DNA from: an uncultured Rubrobacteraceae bacterium
GTDB taxonomy: Bacteria > Actinomycetota > Rubrobacteria > Rubrobacterales > Rubrobacteraceae
Reading direction: 5' to 3'
Assembly: GCA_902806085.1 (NCBI GenBank)
Contig: CADCVH010000001.1
Span: 1-64,000 of the forward strand
DNA: 64,000 bases
Shown: positions 51,253 through 59,201 of the stretch, in pieces
How the letters are laid out: every line of letters starts with the position of its first letter
Position numbering within the stretch: the first letter of the stretch is position 1
Notes under the pieces: model-generated
Databases searched by the model: none
Seen by the model: only the letters and a program-made list of their open reading frames with translations
What the model was told of the DNA's origin: nothing
Translations under genes and position numbers: made by a program

Positions 51253-54132
51253 CTACTGGCCGCTGACGGCGCCCTCGGGCAATACCCCGGGTATATCGAG
51301 GTCGGGGGCGCGGGCGTCCATGCGCCGGACGGTGCTCTTGCCGTCTTCGTCCTCCTCTACCATCCAGACCTCGTCTACCAGGGCGGACTCCTGCACCTCG
51401 CCGACGTGGCTTATGATGAAGATCTGGCCGAACGACCGCTTGAGACGCTCCAGCGCCAGCAGCACGTTGTTGCGCCTCCCCGCGTCGAGGCTCCCGAAGA
51501 CCTCGTCCAGCACGAGGAACCCCAAAGTGTTCCCGCCGCGGGCCGCGACGAGCCGGGAGAGCGCGACCCGGGCCGAGAGGCTCGCGACGTCGGCCTCGCC
51601 CCCGGAGAAGCGCTCGATGGCGTAGGAGTCGTCGAAGCGGTCCAGCAGCCTGACGCGGTAGTTCTCGTCGAACTCCATGCTCTCGTAGCGGCCGTCGGTG
51701 AGCTCCCTGATCAGGCCCGATGCTTCCGCCTCCAGCATCGGCCGCGCCCGGGCGGTCAGGGAGCGGAAGAACTCCGTGAAGAGCCCGTCCATCTCGTCCA
51801 TACGCGCCGCGGCCGACGCCCGCTCGTTGGCGAGCTTGCGGTCGTCGTCGAGGCGCTTGAGCTCCGTCTTGGCCCGCTCGATGCGGTAATCGGCATCCTT
51901 CCAGTCGCCGCCGAGCCCCTCCCTCGCGTCCCGCAGCCCGGAGGCGCGCTCCTCCGCCGCGGACACCCTCGCAGACGCCGCCTCGTAGGCTGCCTCGTCG
52001 AAGCTTAAAGCGGAGATTTCGGCCTGCAACCGCTCGGCGGTCTTGCCGGCCTCCTCCACCCGCTCCCTGGCCTCCCGCAGCGCCTCCTCGACCCCGTCCC
52101 GGGTCTCGAGCCGCCGCCCCAGCTCCTCGACGCGGCCCTGCGCCCGCTCCAGGCGGTCTTTCTCTTCCTTTTTCCGGCGGTGTTCGTCCGCGTCGTAGGA
52201 GAGGCCGGCCAGCTCCTCGAGTTGCGTCATCAGCTTCGCCACCCGCTCCGTCAGCCTCGCGTGCTCGTGGGCGAGGCTCGCCACGGCCGGCCTGGCGTCG
52301 CGCACGGCCCGCAGGCGCTCGCGCCGGCCGCTGGCCGCCTCGAGGTCCCCCTCGGTCGGGGCCGCGGAGCCCCCCAGGCGCTCCCGGAGTCCCCGGAGGT
52401 TTCCGGAGAGGGTTTCGAGCGTCTCCAGCCGGTCGGCGGCCCGGTCGTTGGCGCGGGCCAGGGTTTCGCGAAGGACGCGCCAGCGGTCCAGCTTCGTCTT
52501 TAGCCTCTGCAGCTTCTCGGCGGTCTCGGCGGCCGAGGCGGCCAGCTTCTCGGCCTCGGCGGTCTCGGCCGCGGCGCGGCGGCGGAGGGAGGCGGCCTGG
52601 CGCTTGAGGGTGTCGGAGATCTCCTCCTGCTCCCCGCCCTCGAAGCCGCGGTGGCACGTGGGGCAGTGGTCCTCGGCCCCGCTGTCTATGGCCTCCCGCG
52701 CCTTGTCCACGTTCTTCGCCTCGCGCTCGTCGGCGTTGGCCCGGCCCCGGTGGTGCGCGGCGACCTCCTTGAGCTTCTCCTCCTCCTCGCGAAGATCCTT
52801 CTCCCGGCGCTCCAGGTCCTCGCCACCGGAGAAATCCTCCAACTCTTCCTGGAGCTCCCTCGCCCCGTCCCTCGTGTCCTCGTACCGTTCCCTGGCGGCC
52901 CGCTCCTCTTCGGTGGCAACCTGAAGTTCCTTGTGACGGGAGGAGAGTTCCTTGAGTTCCTCGTGGTGGGCCTCTGCCCTCGCCAGCTCCTCTGAGACGC
53001 CGCCGAGTACCGCGACCGCCTCCAGCAGCAGCTCCGGCCCGTCGAGGTCGAAGAGGGCGTGGAACCCCGGCAGGACCTCCTCGTCCCCGCCGTCCAACTC
53101 CTCCAACACGTTCCAGACCTCGCCCTCGATGTCCGAGATGCGCCGCTGACCCTGCAGGCACTCCCGGCGGTCCCTGTCACGCTGCTCCGCCCGCCGCCGG
53201 TCCTCGTCCAGCTTTTCGAGCTCCGCCGTGACCTCCGGCAATTTGGCCGTCTGCGGCCTCAGCCGCCCGAGCTCCTCCTCCGCGGCGGCGAGGTCCGCCA
53301 GGTCCTTCTCCCCCTCGGCCACCCGGTCCGCGGCCCGGCGCCCCTCGGCCTCCGCCGCGCGCAGATCCGCCGTAAGGCGCGAGTGCTCGCGGTAGGACTT
53401 CTCCAGCGAGTCGCGGACCGCGCGGGCGGACTTCAACTCTTCCTCCGCCGAGCCAAGCGCTTCTGAGGCCTTCTCCAGCTCCCCCTCCAGGCGTTCGCAG
53501 GCCTCGCGCGCCTCGTTGAGTTCGGCCTGGAAGGATTCGAGGTCCGCCTCGGCGAGGCGTTTTTCGAGAACACGGGCCTCCGAGCGCAGGGCGTTGCGGT
53601 CTTCGCGCAGCAAGGCCTGGGCCGCCTCGACGCCGCCGATGCCGAGGAGCTTGGAGATTCGGCGGACGCGGCTTATGCCGTCGTCCTGGGCGAAAAAGCG
53701 CAGCTCCTTCTGGCGGGCGTAGAAGGTTGCCTCGAAGGCGGTGCGGTCCATGCCGAGCAGCGTCTCCTCGACCCACCGGATCACGTCGGAGGTCCCCGTG
53801 ACGATGGTCCGTCCCTCGCCGTCGCGCACCTCGGCGCTCGTCGAGCCGCCCTTGAGCTGGCGCCGTACCGTGTACGACCCGCCGTCCGTCGCCAGCGTGG
53901 CCTCCACGATGGACGGGTCCTTCGTCGAGCCGCCGCTCCACGGAATGGACTCGTTCGCGAACCGCGGCCCGCCGCCCCTCGAACCGAAGAACGCCCACAG
54001 GATGCTCTCGAAAAGCGTGGACTTGCCCGCCCCGTTCGTGCCGACCACCCCGATGGCGCCCTCGGGGGGATAGAGCTCTATCGGGTCGCGCAGTTGCTTG
54101 TAGTTCTGGATAAAGAGGCGTTCCAGGATCAC
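51253..54132 (-). CDS. sbcC: SbcC/Rad50-like ATPase
   Basis: From GTG 54132 the protein is 959 residues. It has Walker A GVVGTNGAGKST (31-39), long coiled coils, a zinc hook CPTC near residue 490 (DHCPTCHRGFEGG), the ABC signature IERFSGGEADVASLSARVAL and Walker B NTLGFLVLDEVFGSLDAGRR. With SbcD it forms the Mre11-Rad50-type nuclease that opens DNA ends and hairpins. The start overlaps the sbcD stop by 4 bases. Confidence 0.93.
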   Translation of the reverse strand: MILERLFIQNYKQLRDPIELYPPEGAIGVVGTNGAGKSTLFESILWAFFGSRGGGPRFANESIPWSGGSTKDPSIVEATLATDGGSYTVRRQLKGGSTSAEVRDGEGRTIVTGTSDVIRWVEETLLGMDRTAFEATFYARQKELRFFAQDDGISRVRRISKLLGIGGVEAAQALLREDRNALRSEARVLEKRLAEADLESFQAELNEAREACERLEGELEKASEALGSAEEELKSARAVRDSLEKSYREHSRLTADLRAAEAEGRRAADRVAEGEKDLADLAAAEEELGRLRPQTAKLPEVTAELEKLDEDRRRAEQRDRDRRECLQGQRRISDIEGEVWNVLEELDGGDEEVLPGFHALFDLDGPELLLEAVAVLGGVSEELARAEAHHEELKELSSRHKELQVATEEERAARERYEDTRDGARELQEELEDFSGGEDLERREKDLREEEEKLKEVAAHHRGRANADEREAKNVDKAREAIDSGAEDHCPTCHRGFEGGEQEEISDTLKRQAASLRRRAAAETAEAEKLAASAAETAEKLQRLKTKLDRWRVLRETLARANDRAADRLETLETLSGNLRGLRERLGGSAAPTEGDLEAASGRRERLRAVRDARPAVASLAHEHARLTERVAKLMTQLEELAGLSYDADEHRRKKEEKDRLERAQGRVEELGRRLETRDGVEEALREARERVEEAGKTAERLQAEISALSFDEAAYEAASARVSAAEERASGLRDAREGLGGDWKDADYRIERAKTELKRLDDDRKLANERASAAARMDEMDGLFTEFFRSLTARARPMLEAEASGLIRELTDGRYESMEFDENYRVRLLDRFDDSYAIERFSGGEADVASLSARVALSRLVAARGGNTLGFLVLDEVFGSLDAGRRNNVLLALERLKRSFGQIFIISHVGEVQESALVDEVWMVEEDEDGKSTVRRMDARAPDLDIPGVLPEGAVSGQ

Positions 54133-55286
54133 GCGCCCGGCTCCTCGCTCGCCGCCCGCGCCAGGTACCCGCGCCCCTTCTCCAGAAACTCCTCCGCGAA
54201 CGCCTTCTCGAGCTCCCCGCGCTCCCGTCGAGAATCCACGAACTGGGCGAACTCCTCCCCGAGCGGCCCGAAGACCGCCGAAGGCTGGCCGTCCGCGTCC
54301 GCCGTTTCGGGGCTCTCCTCCGGGTGGATCTCCAGGCTGAAGTTCAGGCACCGCCGTTGCAGATCCCGCAGAAGCTCCCTGTCCACCCCGCTCGCCACCC
54401 CGCGCCTGACGTCGTAGGCCCTCAGCCGCACGATGGCCCCGTCCAGATCCACGCCCGAGACGCGCGACTGGACCTCTTCAGTCAGGGCCGCGGAATCCAT
54501 CTCCTTCGCGCTTATCTTCGGGAGGTCGATCATGGGCCGGGTCTCTATTCCGACGTGCTCGACGCTCTTGAGCCCGTCCCCGTCGAACTCTACTATCGCG
54601 AACCCCGGCTCCGACGCGACCTCGCCGAACCCGAAGCGCTCCGTCGCCCCCGCGTAGAAAGCGTTCGGCTTGTGTTCGTGAAACTCGTGGTAGTGGCCGA
54701 GGGCTACGTAATCGAAGGGGGCGGAGATCATGTTGGATTGCAGGTTCGCCTCGCCCATCTCGTGCTGTTTCGCCTCCAGCCCCGGCACCATCCCGTGCGT
54801 CACGAGGATGTTCACGTCCGCGTCCCGCGCCGGCATCACCGCCCCCGTCCCGAACACGGCCCCGTGCGGCACCAGCGTGACGCCCACGTTCATCCCGTCG
54901 AATTCATCCGACCAGTAATCCAGCTCAAACCCGTGCGCCGAATGCACGTTCACCAGGTTCGCGTACTCCAAAGCGGCCGTCGTCGTCCGCAGCCGCGGCG
55001 TCTCGTGATTGCCCGCCGCAACGACGTAGGGGATGCCCGCCCGGGCGGTGATACGGGCCGTCTGCTTCAAGAACCCGATGATCACGTGGGTAGCGGGCCG
55101 GACGGAGTCGAAGACGTCGCCTGAGTGGATCACGACATCCACGTCCCGCTCCAGGATGGCGTCGACGGCCCGCCCGTAGGCCTCCTGGACGTCCACCTCG
55201 CGCTGGTTACGGTTCGACTTCGGGTCGAGCCGCGCGTACCGCGAGTACCCGAGATGCGTATCCGAGATATGGGCTATGCGGACTAT
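54129..55286 (-). CDS. sbcD: SbcD/Mre11-like nuclease
   Basis: The calcineurin-like phosphoesterase motifs are HISDTHLGYSR (D-x-H), DVVIHSGDVFDS (GD), VVAAGNHET (GNH) and the LVTHGM and ALGHYHEF His motifs. The frame must begin near 55286 to include D-x-H, but it has no ATG, GTG or TTG between the upstream stop and that motif. Candidates are ATA 55286, GTC 55283 or another rare start; GGAAGGA lies about 10 bases before ATA. ATG 55196 would remove the first metal motif. Length is about 385 residues. Confidence 0.88.
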   Translation of the reverse strand: MVRIAHISDTHLGYSRYARLDPKSNRNQREVDVQEAYGRAVDAILERDVDVVIHSGDVFDSVRPATHVIIGFLKQTARITARAGIPYVVAAGNHETPRLRTTTAALEYANLVNVHSAHGFELDYWSDEFDGMNVGVTLVPHGAVFGTGAVMPARDADVNILVTHGMVPGLEAKQHEMGEANLQSNMISAPFDYVALGHYHEFHEHKPNAFYAGATERFGFGEVASEPGFAIVEFDGDGLKSVEHVGIETRPMIDLPKISAKEMDSAALTEEVQSRVSGVDLDGAIVRLRAYDVRRGVASGVDRELLRDLQRRCLNFSLEIHPEESPETADADGQPSAVFGPLGEEFAQFVDSRRERGELEKAFAEEFLEKGRGYLARAASEEPGA

Positions 55287-55359
55287 GCGGTCGAGGTCCT
55301 TCCCGTTTCGAGATCTTCGCTATTCTAGCCGGAGCCTTTGACTTTTTCGCTGGGTCGTT

Positions 55360-55799
55360 CTAGTCACCAGTTTCCGGATCACTCCTCGCGATCGCATCGA
55401 GAAAGTCGCTCGGGGTGAGAACGTCCACGCCCCGAAAGGGGTTCGGCACCAGCAGATCATCGTCGCCGCTCACGATACAGTCCGCTCTGCCGTTCACGGC
55501 CAACTCCAAGAACTTGTCGTCTTTCGGATCACGGCAGACCCGGACGGTTTCCTGGATCTCCACCAGCGTCGCTCCCGGAGCAAGCCCTGCAAGAAGCGCT
55601 CGCGCTGTTCCTCGGTCACGTATCGTCGGAATTTCTCACGCCCGAGCACTTCGCTGATCTCGGAGACGACATCCGCCGAAACGATCACCTCGCCATCCCG
55701 CAGAACGACGAAGAATGCTCGAGCCGGTTTACCCGCGTCGAAAAGAAGGGCGCTAACGAGGACGTTGGTGTCGAAGACGCAGCGCGGGTCACTCCTCAC
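55360..55799 (-). pseudogene. Frameshifted PIN-domain toxin (COG1569-like)
   Basis: The first frame (55799 to about 55590) reads CVFDTNVLVSALLFDAGKPA, IVSADVVSEISEVLGREKFR and EEQRERFLQGLLRE. The rest continues in another frame: LVEIQETVRVCRDPKDDKFL, ADCIVSGDDDLLVPNPFRGV, LTPSDFLDAI, to TAG 55360-55362. A one-base loss near 55575-55590 explains it. All acidic PIN residues are present across the two frames, so decay is recent, or the frameshift is programmed or a sequencing error. It overlaps the upstream antitoxin by 11 bases. Confidence 0.8.
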
Positions 55800-56016
55800 G
55801 CAGCAACTCGTCCAGCTTTCTTTCCGTCAAGCCACGTGCTTGTGCCGCTTCGGAAGTCTCCCGCATGACCTCTTCCAACGAGTCGGACGGTCTCGTAACC
55901 TGACTCAAACGCAGGCTGAGGAGTAAGTCTATCCTTTTCCGTTCTTCCGCCGACGCTGCCACGTAGCCATCCGCAGCCTCCGCATCGACCTTGATGGTGA
56001 TCCCACGCGTATCCAT
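55789..56016 (-). CDS. Putative antitoxin for the broken PIN protein
   Basis: The 75-residue acidic protein begins MDTRGITIKVDAEAADGYVA and contains EERKRIDLLLSLRLSQVTRP, SLEEVMRETSEAAQARGLTE and RKLDELLREE. The beta strand followed by two helices and a tail is the usual antitoxin layout. It precedes the frameshifted PIN toxin with an 11-base overlap. With the toxin broken it may persist as an orphan repressor. Confidence 0.75.
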   Translation of the reverse strand: MDTRGITIKVDAEAADGYVAASAEERKRIDLLLSLRLSQVTRPSDSLEEVMRETSEAAQARGLTERKLDELLREE

Positions 56017-56056
56017 CAGTTACCTCGAAGCAAATTGTCTACGACGCAAAGCACTT

Positions 56057-56293
56057 CTACAGTTTAGCGCAGGAGGAATACGACACGAACATGCGCTCAG
56101 TGTCGGCGACGAAAGCCAGACTAGCTCGGATATCCTCTTCTTCGAGGTCGGGAAAATCCGTCACAATCTCTTCATGCGACATGCCGGACGCAAGATAACC
56201 GAGAACGTCATAGACGGTGATCCTCGTACCCTGAATGCACGGCTTCCCGCCTCGCATGTTGGGATCTATGGTTATGCGCTCTCGATAGTCCAT
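56057..56293 (-). CDS. DUF433 antitoxin-like protein
   Basis: The 78-residue protein shows the DUF433 hallmark: ITIDPNMRGGKPCIQGTRIT, VYDVLGYLASGMSHEEIVTD and FPDLEEEDIRASLAFVADTE. Such proteins usually pair with a DUF5615 (Mut7-C-like PIN) toxin encoded just downstream. Here no such toxin follows; the next gene is a different antitoxin. It is probably an orphan left after toxin loss. Confidence 0.88.
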   Translation of the reverse strand: MDYRERITIDPNMRGGKPCIQGTRITVYDVLGYLASGMSHEEIVTDFPDLEEEDIRASLAFVADTERMFVSYSSCAKL

Positions 56294-56329
56294 GCTTGAA
56301 GTGTACGGCGCGAGATGAGTCGCTTCAAT

Positions 56330-56812
56330 TCAGGTCCGTGTTTGATGCTGGGCAATTAGCTCTCGGACGAGGGGCACCAGTTCGTTCGGGATCTCCATTA
56401 AGGTCTGATCCTGCCTCTCGAAGGCGGCTTCGTCCTCAGCGACTGCCTCATCTTCGGTCTGCTCTTCGTAGTGTGCGAGAACCTTCCGTATCCTCTCTGT
56501 GTCCCACCCTGGTGGAAGATTCGCCTGGCTCTCTCTCCTCTCCACCACGATCAAGGACAGTACTCCGACGATCAATGAAACTATCCAGAAACGTCTGTCC
56601 GCCCTCTCGTTGTCCAGCCATCTGGCTAGTTCACCTAGCGTAGTCACTTGCGCCGCTTTTTCTTTTGTCTCGTTTTGCTCTTCAAAGCTGTAGATGTAGA
56701 CAACAGGGTGTATGTCTGCGTAGATGAAGCTCCTCGTGCTCGGTTCTACCCCAGTAATCTGAATAGGGCGCCCTACTACAGTTATCGCATGAGGAAAAAC
56801 TCCTTGCTTCAT
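56330..56812 (-). CDS. Hypothetical protein with one membrane helix, low-GC island
   Basis: The 160-residue protein contains TRSFIYADIHPVVYIYSFEE, a single helix RFWIVSLIVGVLSLIVVERR near the middle and an acidic tail. Its DNA is visibly AT-richer (about 50% G+C) than all neighbours, which suggests acquisition from elsewhere. ATG 56812 follows the stop of the upstream gene directly (TGAATG), so the two are translationally coupled. No family recognised. Confidence 0.65.
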   Translation of the reverse strand: MKQGVFPHAITVVGRPIQITGVEPSTRSFIYADIHPVVYIYSFEEQNETKEKAAQVTTLGELARWLDNERADRRFWIVSLIVGVLSLIVVERRESQANLPPGWDTERIRKVLAHYEEQTEDEAVAEDEAAFERQDQTLMEIPNELVPLVRELIAQHQTRT

Positions 56813-57073
56813 TCATTCTTTCATTAACTCATCTGGTGTACGCTGACTAATTCTTCTCTCCAGTGCAAAAAAGAGGGCTTCGTCTTCGTCTCTTCGGATG
56901 AACGTTTTGGGACAACCTTCCGCGCTATTGAGCTGTTCCAACCCCTCAAGGGCCTTGCTTCTTCCAGTCAATTCATCCCACCAGCCGAACTGCTCACCGA
57001 GCGCGAAGATCAAGGTCGCTGATGGTGCTAATGTCAACAGAATCAACTCAAAAATGGGATTGTTCGGCCCCAT
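56813..57073 (-). CDS. Small membrane protein, low-GC island
   Basis: The 86-residue protein has one hydrophobic helix near the N-terminus (IFELILLTLAPSATLIFALG), then WWDELTGRSKALEGLEQLNS and EALFFALERRISQRTPDELM. It is coupled to the 160-residue gene and shares its low G+C. The two may form a membrane complex, perhaps a defence or stress unit, but nothing proves this. No family recognised. Confidence 0.6.
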   Translation of the reverse strand: MGPNNPIFELILLTLAPSATLIFALGEQFGWWDELTGRSKALEGLEQLNSAEGCPKTFIRRDEDEALFFALERRISQRTPDELMKE

Positions 57074-57154
57074 TGCAGGTATTTCTATCGTTTCGAGAAC
57101 AGTACATATTCGGAAGTCTCTTTGACTCCTTACTTCTCTAGCCCCTCACGGACA

Positions 57155-59200
57155 CTAGTCTCTCATCCGGTCCAGGCCGGAGAGGATCTGGGACGACTCG
57201 CGCCTTCTGGCCGGACGATTGCCGCGGGTGAGGTTCCAGCGGAAATTTTTGTAGGGGTCGGCGGCGCCGTGGCCGGTGCGGTGGGCGGCCTGGACGGCGT
57301 CTAGCGCCTCGAAGACCTGCTCCTCGGGGACGCCTTCTATGTCGCCCCTTATGGCGGTTATTGCTGGTGGTTTGCCGGTCTTTATTAGGCCGCGCATGAC
57401 GGCGAGGACGGAGGTTGCGGCGTCGCCCTTGCGCTCGCCGAAGATGTCGGTGCCCTGCTTGCCCATGAGGACCATCGGGCGCGGGAAGGTGCCGAAGACG
57501 GGGACGGCGTAGTGGGCGTGGCGCAGGAGGAGCCGGCCTTTCTCGAGCTGAAGTAGCTCCTCGCGGGTGGTGCCGGAGAAGGAGCGGTAGCTGCTGTTCG
57601 TGAGTTCTTCGTCGCCTATGCGGCCGTAGAGGCTGGTGGCGGCGTTGCCGACTACCTCGTCGTCCACCTTGGAGCGGAACTGCTGGGCGCCGAAGAGGGT
57701 GAGGTTGAGGTGTCGTCCGCGGGCGGAGATGTCCACGAGGGTGTCCTTGAGGCTGCTGGTTTTGGAGCCGGAGGGGGCGTACTTGTTTAGCTCGTCCACG
57801 AAGATCACTAGTTTGTCTACGCCGAGGCGGCCTTGCTCGGCCATCTCCCAGACGCTGTTTATGACCTTGGTGACGACGAGGTCCTGGGGGACGCCGGCGA
57901 GGTGCGAGATGTCCACGACGCGCATCTCGCGGTCCCCGAACGGGCCATCCACCTGCGGGGAGTCGCCGTACTCGACGCGGCCGTGGACGAGGAGGCCGGC
58001 GCATTTGCTTGGTAGCACGCCGAAGCGGTTGCGGACCTTGGCGATGGTCGCCTGGTGGTGGCCGTTCCAGTAGGAGCTCTCGGACTCCTCGAAATACTCG
58101 AAGGCCTCGTCCAGCTGGGAGTGGAAGCCGCGCATGGTCCTGACCGGGACGGACCTTAGGTACTCGACGAAGCCCTTGAACTTGTCGTCGTAGTCCGTGG
58201 GGTCGAAGATGCGCCCTGCGTGGGGGAGGACGTCTTCGAGGTCCCACACGATGGGGTGGACGCAGGTGTCCTCGCCCCGGGCGTTGCGCAGGGTGTTGAG
58301 GTCCTTGGTCCGGAGGTCCGCGGCGTGCACCATGCCGTCGCCGCCGTCCTTGCCGAAGGCGAGCGGGGCGAAGATGCGGAGGTTCTCGAAGGGCTTTATC
58401 TCGAGGCCTAAGGCCTCGTACATCTCGCGGTCCTCGCGGGGGAGGGGCTTCTGGTTGGCCTTTTTGTAGCGGTCGGCGAGGTCGGGGTCCTCCTCGGGGT
58501 CCACCTCGACGGGCTTGTCCAGGAAGAGGAGGTCGGCGCCCTTGACGTTGAACATGAGGGCGGCGACCTTTTTGTCCTTGACGGTCTGGAAGGTGCTCGC
58601 GATGGTGAACAGGGCGTGGCTGGTCTTGGTGGAGAGGCCGCTCATGCCGGTGATGTTGAGGTGGCCGGCCTCCGGGCCTAGCAGGTAATCGCCGTCGACG
58701 AAGAGGGGGGTGCGCTGGGGGGAGCCGTCCTTCTCGTTGCCGTTCTCGTGGAGGAGCATCGGGATCTTGTGCCCCGCGAAGTCCTCGGTGCCCAAAGCGT
58801 ACTCGATGGCCGCCCCCGTGGCGAAGAAGACCGGGCCGGTGCGGACCGGGCGCTTGGACTTCTTCGTCTCGTGGCGGTGCTTGGTGGCGAGCACGCGCGC
58901 CTTGAAGACCAGGATCTCCACCCGCTCGGAGAGCGCTTCGAGGGCCGGGTCGCCGTCGTAGGCGTAGAAGTCGTCGAGGAACGACTGGAGATCCGAGTAT
59001 CTTCTCGGGTCGTCGAGGACGGCGACGGCCGTGGCGTCTTCTGCCTCGGCGGCGACGATGTGGCCGATGTCCAGGTTCTGGGCGGCTTCCGTCTCGGCGG
59101 TCCAGAAAAAGAACTCGTGGGCGGTGGCGGGGCTGTCCTCGCTAGTAACGACGCGGCCTATGGGACCGAGGTCCAGGTCCAGGAAGTGGTCGTGAAGCAA
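57155..59200 (-). CDS. HerA-like ATPase (DUF87)
   Basis: The 681-residue protein starts at TTG 59200 (GGAGGG upstream). The N-terminal HAS-barrel-like part is followed by a RecA/FtsK-like ATPase. The P-loop is the variant ITGMSGLSTKTSH (185-193) with Lys192, and Walker B is KLVIFVDELNKYAP (Asp469, Glu470). GAQQFRSKVDDEVVGNAATS and ISARGRHLNLTLFGA match the late HerA motifs. HerA hexamers translocate DNA and feed NurA for 5' end resection. It starts two bases after the nurA-like stop. Confidence 0.85.
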   Translation of the reverse strand: MLHDHFLDLDLGPIGRVVTSEDSPATAHEFFFWTAETEAAQNLDIGHIVAAEAEDATAVAVLDDPRRYSDLQSFLDDFYAYDGDPALEALSERVEILVFKARVLATKHRHETKKSKRPVRTGPVFFATGAAIEYALGTEDFAGHKIPMLLHENGNEKDGSPQRTPLFVDGDYLLGPEAGHLNITGMSGLSTKTSHALFTIASTFQTVKDKKVAALMFNVKGADLLFLDKPVEVDPEEDPDLADRYKKANQKPLPREDREMYEALGLEIKPFENLRIFAPLAFGKDGGDGMVHAADLRTKDLNTLRNARGEDTCVHPIVWDLEDVLPHAGRIFDPTDYDDKFKGFVEYLRSVPVRTMRGFHSQLDEAFEYFEESESSYWNGHHQATIAKVRNRFGVLPSKCAGLLVHGRVEYGDSPQVDGPFGDREMRVVDISHLAGVPQDLVVTKVINSVWEMAEQGRLGVDKLVIFVDELNKYAPSGSKTSSLKDTLVDISARGRHLNLTLFGAQQFRSKVDDEVVGNAATSLYGRIGDEELTNSSYRSFSGTTREELLQLEKGRLLLRHAHYAVPVFGTFPRPMVLMGKQGTDIFGERKGDAATSVLAVMRGLIKTGKPPAITAIRGDIEGVPEEQVFEALDAVQAAHRTGHGAADPYKNFRWNLTRGNRPARRRESSQILSGLDRMRD

Positions 59201-59201
59201 T

